Shown piece by piece: positions 6,724 through 13,631 of a stretch of DNA of 15,713 bases. A model generated the notes under the pieces. The model saw only the letters and a list, made by a program, of their open reading frames with translations, did not search any database and was not told the DNA's origin. Every line of letters starts with the position of its first letter. Within the stretch, counting starts at the first letter, position 1. Made by a program: the position numbers and the translations under genes. Origin of the DNA: Deltaproteobacteria bacterium. GTDB taxonomy: Bacteria; UBA10199; SPLOWO2-01-44-7. Location of the stretch: assembly GCA_016203765.1 (NCBI GenBank), contig JACQMB010000052.1:1-15713 (forward strand), given 5' to 3'.

Positions 6724-7836
6724 ATGTCTTGTGCTCTTCCCGCTACTCGCTATCAAGATTTTTCTCGCCAAATTTTTGAAAAAAGGGTGTCGCAGGGAAA
6801 GCCGGTCACGGCCCAAGTAGAGCTGACCTACGGCTGTAATCTTCACTGCGTCCACTGCTATACCGATTGTTACAACCGGCCCGACTTGATCAAACAAAGA
6901 GAGCTTCCCACGGGGGAAATCATCCGCATCCTGAATGAATTATATGAGGAGGGAATCCTTTGGGTCTGTTTCACGGGGGGAGAGATCTTCGTGCGGAAAG
7001 ACTTCATGGAAATTTATGGGCACGCGAAGCAAAAGGGTTTTCTCATCACCCTTTATACCAACGGGACCCTTTTTACCGAAAAAATTGTCGATTTTCTGAA
7101 AGAAAACCCCCCGTTTTCCATTGAAATTTCCTGTCACGGGGCCACCGAAGAGACATTTGACAAAGTCACCCAGGTCAAAGGCTCCTTTAAAAGGTTTTTA
7201 AAGGGTTTGGAATTGCTTCAATCGAGAAAACTTTCCTTCAAGCTCAAGTCGTCCGCCATGACCATCAATTGCCATGAATTCGCGGCGCTCAAAAAATTTA
7301 TCGAGTCTTTTGGATGCAAGTTTAAAATGGATAGTTATATTTATCCCAGGCTCAACGGCGATTTGGAGCCGGCCCGATATCGTCTTTCCCCCGATGAGAT
7401 CGCCAAAATCGAGGGGGATGAGGCAACCGGAGACTCTTTCTGTCTTTCGAAAAATTCAGCCGTTCCCCGGCTTGGGCCGCCGGCAAACGACGATCTCTTT
7501 CGCTGTGGATGCGGCAAAACGGGCGTCCATATCAACGCCTGGGGCCAGTTGGGGACATGCACCTGGGTGTATGAGGCGAGATCGGATCTCAAACAAAAAC
7601 CAGTCCGGGAAGCGATCAACGAAGTTTTTCCAAAAATTAGAGCCATGAAATATCAATCCGATTCCCCCTGCCGAACCTGTCAGGTGCATCACTTTTGCGA
7701 CAAGATGCCTTCCACCTTTCGCCTGGAAGCGGGCGACCCCGAAAAACCTCTCCGCCATTTTTGCGACACCGCCGTGGCGAGGGCGGAGCAGACGTTACAA
7801 CAAAAAGTGCCCCATCCCTATGGGATACGCGATTGA
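6724..7836 (+). CDS. Second radical SAM/SPASM protein, paralogue of the 1900 maturase
   Basis: A 370-residue radical SAM enzyme with C38, C42 and C45 as CxxxCxxC, then WVCFTGGEIFVRKDF. It aligns closely with the 1900 gene product through TNGTL, HGATEETF and KGSFKRFL. The SPASM part has C-x10-G-x4-C (CGKTGVHINAWGQLGTC) and CxxCx5C (CRTCQVHHFC) with a later HFC. The fourth cysteine of the CxxCx5CxxC set is replaced by methionine (CDKM), and the Cys-rich tail of the paralogue is absent. No precursor gene lies beside it; it may share the peptide at 3233 or act on a distant one. It overlaps the next ATPase gene by 17 bases, so the enzyme and exporter 2 are co-expressed. Confidence 0.9.
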   Translation: MSCALPATRYQDFSRQIFEKRVSQGKPVTAQVELTYGCNLHCVHCYTDCYNRPDLIKQRELPTGEIIRILNELYEEGILWVCFTGGEIFVRKDFMEIYGHAKQKGFLITLYTNGTLFTEKIVDFLKENPPFSIEISCHGATEETFDKVTQVKGSFKRFLKGLELLQSRKLSFKLKSSAMTINCHEFAALKKFIESFGCKFKMDSYIYPRLNGDLEPARYRLSPDEIAKIEGDEATGDSFCLSKNSAVPRLGPPANDDLFRCGCGKTGVHINAWGQLGTCTWVYEARSDLKQKPVREAINEVFPKIRAMKYQSDSPCRTCQVHHFCDKMPSTFRLEAGDPEKPLRHFCDTAVARAEQTLQQKVPHPYGIRD

Positions 7837-8605
7837 AACGAATCAGCTGACCAAGATTTTCAGAAAGGGCCGCGGCCTTTGGAGTCTCTTTAACAACGGG
7901 AGGTGGGACGGAAAAGGTACGCGGGCCCTTGACGGGGTTGATCTGCAAGTGGAGGAAGGCGAGATCTTCGCCCTCCTGGGTCCCAACGGGGCCGGCAAAA
8001 CGACGCTGATTAAAATTCTTTGTTCGCTGGTCCTCCCCGATGGGGGGGAGGCCAGAATTTTCGGGCACGATGTGGTCCGCGAGCCGAAGAAAGTCAAGCC
8101 GGCGATCAGCCTGACGGTGGGGGAGGAGCGTAGTTTCTACTGGCGGCTGACCGGAAGGCAAAACCTGGAGTTTTTCGCCGCCCTCTACAACCTTTCCAAA
8201 AAAGAGGCGCGCCGCAAAATCGGGGAGGCGGCCGCCGCCTTGGGAATCGAGGATCTCGACAAGCGCTATCAGGAATACTCCACCGGCAACCGGCACCGCC
8301 TGGCCCTGGCCCGCGGTTTTCTCAACGGGGCGCGGCTGATTTTCATGGATGAACCGACCCGGAGTCTCGATCCCAACGCCTCGCTCGCCTTGAGAGATTT
8401 GATCCGAAGACAGGTGCGGGAAGGCTCCGGCAAGACCTTTTTTTTCACCACCCATCAAACGGGGGAAGCCGAGGCCCTGGCCGACCGAATCGCCATCCTG
8501 GATCAGGGGAAGCTCCGTGCCTGCGGGACGCTGGAGGCTCTGCGGCGGCTGACCGGGGAAAGCTCTCTGGATCGGATTTTTTACCGGTTGACGGAAAGAC
8601 CATGA
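7820..8605 (+). CDS. ABC transporter ATP-binding protein (exporter 2)
   Basis: A 261-residue nucleotide-binding domain: Walker A GPNGAGKTT (residues 54-62), signature YSTGNRHRLALARG, Walker B LIFMDEPTRSLDP and H-loop TTHQTGEAE. The signature carries Asn where the paralogue at 5991 has Met (YSTGM). It starts inside the end of the radical SAM gene and its last bases overlap the permease start (ATGA), so all three are translated together. By eye it is richer in G+C than exporter 1 despite the shared ancestry. It probably exports the product of the adjacent maturase. Confidence 0.92.
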   Translation: MGYAIETNQLTKIFRKGRGLWSLFNNGRWDGKGTRALDGVDLQVEEGEIFALLGPNGAGKTTLIKILCSLVLPDGGEARIFGHDVVREPKKVKPAISLTVGEERSFYWRLTGRQNLEFFAALYNLSKKEARRKIGEAAAALGIEDLDKRYQEYSTGNRHRLALARGFLNGARLIFMDEPTRSLDPNASLALRDLIRRQVREGSGKTFFFTTHQTGEAEALADRIAILDQGKLRACGTLEALRRLTGESSLDRIFYRLTERP

Positions 8606-9417
8606 GGCTTTTTTTCAAAAAGGCGTGGGCCTTTCTGAAGCGCGACCTGCGGGAGGGGTTGAGCTATAAATCGGCCTATCTTTTTCAGATTTTCGGCATT
8701 TTCGCCAATATCCTGACCTTCTTTTTTGTCGCCAAAATTTTTGGGGAGGGGGCCGGCCGCCATTTGCAAAATTACGGCGGCGAGTATTTCCCCTTTGTCC
8801 TGATCGGGATCGCCTGTGCCGGCTATCAGGGGACGGCGTTGAGCAGTTTCAGCCGCGCCCTCTCCCGGGAGCAGGGGGCGGGGACCCTCGAGGCCATCTT
8901 GATGACGCCGACCACCCTGAACACCATCATGCTTTCCGGTTCACTCTGGACATTTAGCTTTACCTCGTTGAGGCTGGTTTTTTATCTTTTGGCCGGCGCG
9001 GTTTTTTTCGGCGTTGATATGTCGAAGATGAATGTTGGGGCCTCCCTTTGCGTCTTGTTGTTGAGTATTACCGCCTTGGCCGGTCTGGGGATTTTTCAGG
9101 CCGGATTTATGCTGGTCTTCAAGCGGGGAAATCCGCTCGGGTTTTTCTTGAACGGGGCCTCCCGCTTTTTGTCCGGCGTCTATTTTCCCGTCGCTCTCCT
9201 GCCGGAATGGGTGCAGGGATTTTCCCATCTGCTTCCGCTGACCTACTCGCTGGAGGCGATGCGCAAGGCCCTCCTTCAGGGGGAGAGCCTTGCGGCCCTG
9301 GGGGGAGAGATCCTGGGTCTGATCCTTTTTACGGTTTTTTTGCTTCCGATGGGCATCTTGTTTTTTAACTGGGCGGTGCGGCGGGCCAAGCGGGAGGGGT
9401 CCCTTGGATTTTCTTGA
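8602..9417 (+). CDS. ABC-2 type transporter permease (exporter 2)
   Basis: A 271-residue membrane protein with about six hydrophobic segments and the ABC-2 layout. Recognisable blocks include YFPFVLIGIACAGY, GTLEAILMTP, YLLAGAVFF, VFKRGNPLG and FLSGVYFPVALLPEW. The start overlaps the partner ATPase stop by 4 bases. It is paralogous to the permease at 5182. It is the last gene of the unit starting at 6724; no convincing terminator follows in the 88 bases before the next gene. Confidence 0.88.
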   Translation: MRLFFKKAWAFLKRDLREGLSYKSAYLFQIFGIFANILTFFFVAKIFGEGAGRHLQNYGGEYFPFVLIGIACAGYQGTALSSFSRALSREQGAGTLEAILMTPTTLNTIMLSGSLWTFSFTSLRLVFYLLAGAVFFGVDMSKMNVGASLCVLLLSITALAGLGIFQAGFMLVFKRGNPLGFFLNGASRFLSGVYFPVALLPEWVQGFSHLLPLTYSLEAMRKALLQGESLAALGGEILGLILFTVFLLPMGILFFNWAVRRAKREGSLGFS

Positions 9418-9470
9418 GGGGGCGTAACCCAATGAAAGAAGAAAGGTTCGCCTTTGACGGCAAAAAAGTC
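9418..9470. other. Gap after exporter 2 with no confident feature
   Basis: Together with the promoter and operator sites to 9505, this is the longest non-coding stretch in the window. GGG and CCC around 9419-9430 could pair weakly, but no stable hairpin with a U-run is visible. A 23-codon ATG frame (9432-9500) runs through the operator and is not convincing as a gene. Confidence 0.5.
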
Positions 9471-9498
9471 TTGACTATTTTGTATCTTAGTGCAAAAT
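9471..9498 (+). promoter_or_regulatory. Candidate promoter of the DUF4143 ATPase gene
   Basis: TTGACT (9471-9476) and CAAAAT (9493-9498, four of six consensus positions) are 16 bases apart and place the transcript start next to the ATG at 9506. An alternative is TTGACG (9454-9459) with TATTTT (9476-9481), giving a leader of roughly 18 bases. There is no Shine-Dalgarno sequence in either case. Confidence 0.35.
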
Positions 9499-9503
9499 AG
9501 TCA
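9472..9503. promoter_or_regulatory. Perfect 11-base inverted repeat, likely operator
   Basis: TGACTATTTTG (9472-9482) and CAAAATAGTCA (9493-9503) are exact reverse complements separated by 10 bases, ending 2 bases before the ATPase start codon. The dyad is AT-rich and has no U-run after it, so it is not a typical terminator. Arm length and a centre-to-centre spacing of 21 bases (about two helical turns) suit a dimeric DNA-binding protein. It overlaps both promoter options, which suggests repression or autoregulation. It is not a motif I can name. Confidence 0.6.
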
Positions 9504-9505
9504 GT

Positions 9506-10633
9506 ATGGAGCGGCCTCAAAAAACCCCTATTTCCAAAGACTTAGATAAAAAAATGGTTATTTTAACGGGACCTAGGCAAGTGGGCAAGACCACGCTAGC
9601 CAAATCGCTTAAATCCCTTTGGCCTGACCTTCAATATCTTAATTTCGATGCCGATCCAGACCGGTTGATCATGCTTCGCCAGCAGTGGCTCCGCGAAGCA
9701 CCCTTGGTCATTCTGGATGAATTCCATAAACTCAACCGCTGGAAATCCCGCATCAAAGGGGTCTATGACACCGAAGGAATTCCCCCCCGCATTCTCATCA
9801 CCGGCAGTGCCAGACTGGATGTTTACCGGCGAGGGAGTGATTCCCTCGCCGGACGCTATTTTTTACACCGTCTCTATCCCCTCTCCCTTGCCGAGTTAGG
9901 CGAGCAACCCTCTCCTAAAAAAGTGTTGGAGCAGCTGATGACCCTGGGCGGCTTTCCAGAACCTTTCTTAAGCCAATCGGAACAGTCGGCCAAACGCTGG
10001 CGCAAAACTCATTTGGAACGGATTGTGCGCCTTGATATTCAAGACCTGGAACCCATCCGGGATATTCAATCCCTCCTGCTATTGGTGAGCCTGCTGCGGG
10101 AAAGGGTCGGTTCCCCCGTTTCTTATCAATCGCTGGCGGAAGATATTCAAATCTCTCCTCACACCGTCAAACGATGGATTCAGATATTGGAAAACATGTA
10201 TATTGTTTTTGCCGTGACCCCCTATCATCGCAATCTAGCCCGGGCCATTCTTAAAGAACCCAAAATCTATTTTTATGACACGGGGCAGGTGAGGGAAGAG
10301 CGGGGGGCGAAATTGGAAAATGCGGTGGCGGTGAGTTTAAAAAAATGGCTTCACTATTTGGAAGACACCCAGGGTGAAGAAACAGCCCTTCATTACATCC
10401 GGGACAAGGAGAAACGAGAGGTTGATTTTGTCGTGCTGCGCGACGAGAAAATCGATGCCCTGCTGGAGATCAAATTGGCCGAAGACAATCTCCATCGCCC
10501 ATTAAGATATTATCAACAGCGCCTCAAGCCCAGACGGGCGCTGCAACTCGTTCACGAACTGCGCCAGCCAAAAACAGTGGAGGGCGTTTCCATTTCGCCG
10601 CTTGGCGCCTGGCTGGCCTCGCTCGATATGTAG
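9506..10633 (+). CDS. AAA (AAA_14)/DUF4143 ATPase
   Basis: A 375-residue protein of the widespread AAA_14-DUF4143 family. Walker A is GPRQVGKTT (22-30), Walker B is LVILDEFHKL (D71, E72) and the sensor-like segment is ITGSARLD followed by RGSDSLAGRYFLHRLYPLSL. The C-terminal DUF4143 part contains a winged-helix-like stretch (YQSLAEDIQISPHTVKRWI) and a nuclease-like strand pattern, EVDFVV then ALLEIK. The biological role of the family is not settled, although it is often linked to defence or mobile DNA. The N-terminus before the P-loop is short. It stands alone, controlled by the inverted repeat before it, and is only 11 bases from the VanZ-like gene downstream. Confidence 0.88.
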   Translation: MERPQKTPISKDLDKKMVILTGPRQVGKTTLAKSLKSLWPDLQYLNFDADPDRLIMLRQQWLREAPLVILDEFHKLNRWKSRIKGVYDTEGIPPRILITGSARLDVYRRGSDSLAGRYFLHRLYPLSLAELGEQPSPKKVLEQLMTLGGFPEPFLSQSEQSAKRWRKTHLERIVRLDIQDLEPIRDIQSLLLLVSLLRERVGSPVSYQSLAEDIQISPHTVKRWIQILENMYIVFAVTPYHRNLARAILKEPKIYFYDTGQVREERGAKLENAVAVSLKKWLHYLEDTQGEETALHYIRDKEKREVDFVVLRDEKIDALLEIKLAEDNLHRPLRYYQQRLKPRRALQLVHELRQPKTVEGVSISPLGAWLASLDM

Positions 10634-10644
10634 CACCGGTAAAG

Positions 10645-11214
10645 ATGCTGATGAGCACATTGTTCTTTCATTCCCGATTGTTCCAAACCCGCCGCGGGGC
10701 ATGGGCCCTGGCCGCGGGCTTTGCCTTTTTGATTCTGGCCGCGGCCCCTTTTGCCCTGGGCATTTCGCGCTGGCTACGCGGGCAGAACCTCCTGCTTGTT
10801 CTGGTGATTGCCCTTTTTATCGTTTTTTTTGGTTATCTGCTGGCCTATCTTTTCTACCGGATTAAAGGGGCGCCGCTTCGGGTTTGGTTTTTTCTGGCGG
10901 GTCTTTTTTTGTTCGGCGGCATCCTGCTGGCCTTAAACCGCACCCCCGAGGAGCGGGTCCATCTTCTGGAATTTACCCTGTTGGGCCTCCTCTTGCTCAA
11001 GGCCTGCCGGTTGAGTTTTCAGGGGAACACTCCCTATCTGCTGGCCCTGCTGTTGGCCATGGGAACGGGTTGGTGTGACGAGCTTTGGCAGGCGCTTCTT
11101 CCCGGAAGGGTCTATGATATACAGGATGTCTTGAACAACGCCGGCGGGGGCGTTTTGGGCGTGGCCCTGGCCAGGATTCGGTACAATTATGGAAAACCGG
11201 CAGACAACGAGTAG
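10645..11214 (+). CDS. VanZ-like membrane protein 1
   Basis: A 189-residue protein with about five membrane helices. The VanZ-family signature is in the C-terminal half: EFTLLGLLLLKACR, then GWCDELWQALLPGRVYDIQD and VLNNAGGGVLGVAL. VanZ relatives are membrane proteins of mostly unknown function, named after a teicoplanin-resistance protein; many occur in envelope or polysaccharide loci. The start could be ATG 10645 or ATG 10651 (GGTAAAG upstream fits the latter). It overlaps the next gene by 26 bases. Family call is good and the role here is unknown. Confidence 0.75.
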   Translation: MLMSTLFFHSRLFQTRRGAWALAAGFAFLILAAAPFALGISRWLRGQNLLLVLVIALFIVFFGYLLAYLFYRIKGAPLRVWFFLAGLFLFGGILLALNRTPEERVHLLEFTLLGLLLLKACRLSFQGNTPYLLALLLAMGTGWCDELWQALLPGRVYDIQDVLNNAGGGVLGVALARIRYNYGKPADNE

Positions 11215-11719
11215 GGCGTGGCTTTGGGTGGGGGTCTATGCCCTTTTGGTTTTGGGCACCCAATCTTATGTCCCCCTGTTGAGCGATTTTTTGGAGGCGC
11301 GGGGGTGGTTTCAGGCCTTGCTGACCGGCTCCCATCTTTTGGCCGGTCTGGTTCTTCTCTGGTTTTTTTATTTCTACTGGAGGATCCGCGCGCCGGCGGC
11401 CTATACCCTCCTGGCCGTTTTGGTCCTCCTCTTTCTGGCCGCCTTTGTCCGGATCGGTCAGACCGCCGATCATTTCCATTTTTTGGAGCATGGCCTGATG
11501 TTTTTTCTGGTCTGGCGGGCCGTCCGTTTTAAACATTCCGGTCTTGTTTGGCTGGGGCGCACTTTCCTGCTCTGCCTTCTGTTTGCCGGGATGGATGAAG
11601 GGCTCCAGGGCCTTTTGCCCAACCGGGAGGCCGAGTGGAAAGATCTCTGGACCAATATCTTTGGGCTTTATCTGGCGGCGGGCCTCCTGCTTCTGGCCGC
11701 CCACTACAAAAAGGCATGA
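11189..11719 (+). CDS. VanZ-like membrane protein 2
   Basis: A 176-residue membrane protein with about five hydrophobic segments. The VanZ-type features are DHFHFLEHGLMFFLVWRA, then GMDEGLQGLLPNR and DLWTNIFGLYLA, in the same order as in the gene before it (H/E helix, DE-Q-PxR, N-x-x-G). The two are distant tandem paralogues. It overlaps the previous gene by 26 bases and shares an ATGA with the next, so the three are co-translated. Function unknown; an envelope role is inferred from the family. Confidence 0.72.
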   Translation: MENRQTTSRAWLWVGVYALLVLGTQSYVPLLSDFLEARGWFQALLTGSHLLAGLVLLWFFYFYWRIRAPAAYTLLAVLVLLFLAAFVRIGQTADHFHFLEHGLMFFLVWRAVRFKHSGLVWLGRTFLLCLLFAGMDEGLQGLLPNREAEWKDLWTNIFGLYLAAGLLLLAAHYKKA

Positions 11720-12003
11720 CGGAAAAAAGGGACAATCTTTTTCTGGTCGGCGGCATCGTGGGGATCGTTCTTTGGCTGAAATACAGCCACCGGATTCCAG
11801 AAAACTATTCCGACTTCTCCCTCCTCCTCCTGCTCGCCCTGCTGATTCCCTTCGGCTATCTGCTTTATCTCAAGCGGGCCTATTACCACTGGTCGTGGGA
11901 GGCGATTTTTTATCTCTTCTTTTTGACCCTGGTCGGCATCATCTCCTTTTCCTATTCGATTCTGGGGATCGAGCCCCTTGTGGTTTTGAAAAGTTTGTCG
12001 TAG
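11716..12003 (+). CDS. Small membrane protein of unknown function
   Basis: A 95-residue protein with three predicted membrane helices: NLFLVGGIVGIVLWL, FSLLLLLALLIPFGYLLYL and AIFYLFFLTLVGIISFSYSI. I do not recognise a family. The ATG at 11716 overlaps the stop of the second VanZ-like gene (ATGA), which fixes this start over a longer frame beginning further upstream. It lies 12 bases before the first ExeA-like ATPase and may be a membrane partner of the VanZ-like proteins or the ATPases (inference). Confidence 0.65.
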   Translation: MTEKRDNLFLVGGIVGIVLWLKYSHRIPENYSDFSLLLLLALLIPFGYLLYLKRAYYHWSWEAIFYLFFLTLVGIISFSYSILGIEPLVVLKSLS

Positions 12004-12015
12004 AGTGCGGCCGTT

Positions 12016-12813
12016 ATGTACGAGTCCTACTGGGGTTTGACCGAGAAGCCGTTCCACAACACGCCCGATCCGCGGTTTCTTTATTATTCGGAACAGCATC
12101 GGGAGGTTTTGAGCCGCCTGACTTACGCCGTTCAGGAGCGGGTGGGGGCGGCCATGTTGACCGGGGTCTTTGGGTCGGGAAAGACCCTGATCGCCCGCAC
12201 CGTGTTGAGCGAGTTGAGCGGCGAGCGGTTCCGGTGTGCCTATGTGGCCAATCCCCGGCTGGATGATGTCGACCTCCTCCGGATGATTTTTTATCAGTTG
12301 ACCGCCGCCGCCGCGCCGGAGCGAAAGACCGATGTTTTGAACGCCCTGGGGGAGGTCTTGGTCAACAATGTCCGCAACGGCAAGGATGTGGTGGTAATCA
12401 TCGATGAGACGCACACGATCGACGATCCCAATGTCATCGAGGAACTCCGGCTCCTGCTCAATTTTCAGATGGAGAACCGTTTTTTGCTGACCCTGCTCCT
12501 TTTGGGACAACCCGAGCTCAAGGCGAAGGTCGAAAAAAATGTTCAGCTGGAACAAAGAATCAACATCAAATGTCACCTGGAAAATTTGAATGCGGCGGAT
12601 ACCAAAAACTACATCGAGCATCGCCTGAAGGTAGCCGGGGCCTCCCGGCCGATCTTTACGGAGGAGGCCGTGGCCCTGATCACCAGCCATTCCGGCGGCA
12701 TTCCGCGCCGGATCAACCGCCTCTGCGATGTCTGCCTGCTGGCCGGCTTCGGCAAGCAGGCAAAGAAAATTAACGCGACGATTGTGGAGGAGGAGATCGA
12801 GGGGTTGAAGTAA
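12016..12813 (+). CDS. ExeA/GspA-like AAA ATPase 1
   Basis: A 265-residue P-loop ATPase starting MYESYWGLTEKPF. Walker A is GVFGSGKT (50-57), Walker B is VVVIIDETH (D130, E131), the sensor 1 region is LLLLGQPEL, and the arginine-bearing lid SGGIPRRIN is at 226-234. The N-terminus and size match ExeA/GspA and exosortase-associated ATPases, but there is no C-terminal peptidoglycan-binding domain or membrane helix. Relatives support secretion, pilus or polysaccharide systems. It is the first of three tandem copies; the ribosome binding site is weak. Confidence 0.88.
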   Translation: MYESYWGLTEKPFHNTPDPRFLYYSEQHREVLSRLTYAVQERVGAAMLTGVFGSGKTLIARTVLSELSGERFRCAYVANPRLDDVDLLRMIFYQLTAAAAPERKTDVLNALGEVLVNNVRNGKDVVVIIDETHTIDDPNVIEELRLLLNFQMENRFLLTLLLLGQPELKAKVEKNVQLEQRINIKCHLENLNAADTKNYIEHRLKVAGASRPIFTEEAVALITSHSGGIPRRINRLCDVCLLAGFGKQAKKINATIVEEEIEGLK

Positions 12814-12827
12814 CCGGGGGGGAGAAT

Positions 12828-13628
12828 ATGTACGAGTCCTACTGGGGCTTGAGCGAGAAGCCGTTTGAAAATACGCCCAATCCGAAGTTTTTTTTCACCT
12901 CCGCCCAGCATGAGGAGGGGCTCACCCGCCTCTTGTACGGGATCCGGGAGCGCAAGGGGGCGGTGATGCTGACCGGCGTCTTCGGGTGCGGCAAGACCCT
13001 GTTGGCCAATACGCTCTTTAGCGAGTTGGAAAAGGATCTCTATCAAACGGCCTTTATCGTTAATCCCCGGATGGAGCCCCTCGATCTCCTCCGCTACCTG
13101 ACCCATGAATTGGGAGGCAAGACGATGCCGGAGAAAAAGGCCGAGTGCATGGTTTTGTTAAAAAGCGTTTTAATGAACAATTATCAGGACGGAAAAGAAT
13201 CGGTCATCGTCATTGACGAGGCCCATACCATTGAGGACGAACATGTCTTTGAAGAAATCCGGCTCTTGCTGAACTTTCAACTGCCGGATCGTTTCCTGGC
13301 AACCATTTTACTGCTCGGTCAGCCGGAGTTGACCCCCATGGTCAAGGCGAGCAAACAACTGGATCAGCGGATTGCCATCCGTTATCATCTGGAGGCCCTA
13401 AATTCGGAAGAGGCCAAGGGGTATGTAAAACACCGCTTGGGTGTGGCCGGCCGGAAAGAGCCCATTTTCAAGGAGGAGGCCCTCAAGCTTTTGCATTCCC
13501 GCTCCGGCGGCATCCCCCGACGCATCAACCAGATCGCCGATATGGCCCTGTTTGTGGGGTTTTCCCAGAAGAAGCGTCTGATCGACCGGGCCGGCGTGGA
13601 GGAGGCGATTCGATCTTTGGAGGGTTAA
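12828..13628 (+). CDS. ExeA/GspA-like AAA ATPase 2
   Basis: A 266-residue paralogue: MYESYWGLSEKPF, Walker A GVFGCGKT (50-57), Walker B VIVIDEAHTI (D130, E131), lid SGGIPRRIN. A GGGGGGAG ribosome binding site stands before the ATG. It is nearer to copy 3 than to copy 1, sharing FGCGKT and long near-identical nucleotide stretches around 12897-13010. No signal peptide or membrane segment is seen, so it is a cytoplasmic ATPase that may form mixed oligomers with its neighbours (inference). Confidence 0.88.
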   Translation: MYESYWGLSEKPFENTPNPKFFFTSAQHEEGLTRLLYGIRERKGAVMLTGVFGCGKTLLANTLFSELEKDLYQTAFIVNPRMEPLDLLRYLTHELGGKTMPEKKAECMVLLKSVLMNNYQDGKESVIVIDEAHTIEDEHVFEEIRLLLNFQLPDRFLATILLLGQPELTPMVKASKQLDQRIAIRYHLEALNSEEAKGYVKHRLGVAGRKEPIFKEEALKLLHSRSGGIPRRINQIADMALFVGFSQKKRLIDRAGVEEAIRSLEG

Positions 13629-13631
13629 GCA

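Noticed and set aside
9400..9432. Rho-independent terminator after exporter 2
   Set aside because: Only weak CCCT/AGGG or GGG/CCC pairings occur and there is no U-run, so the stem would be unstable.
9432..9500. A 23-codon ATG frame between exporter 2 and the DUF4143 ATPase
   Set aside because: It runs through the inverted repeat and promoter, resembles nothing, and has only a loose ribosome site; the regulatory reading explains the stretch better.
11704..12690. A 328-codon antisense frame under the VanZ-like and ATPase genes
   Set aside because: It is the mirror of genes with clear families; its low-complexity Gln/Lys/Gly-rich product has no recognisable domain.
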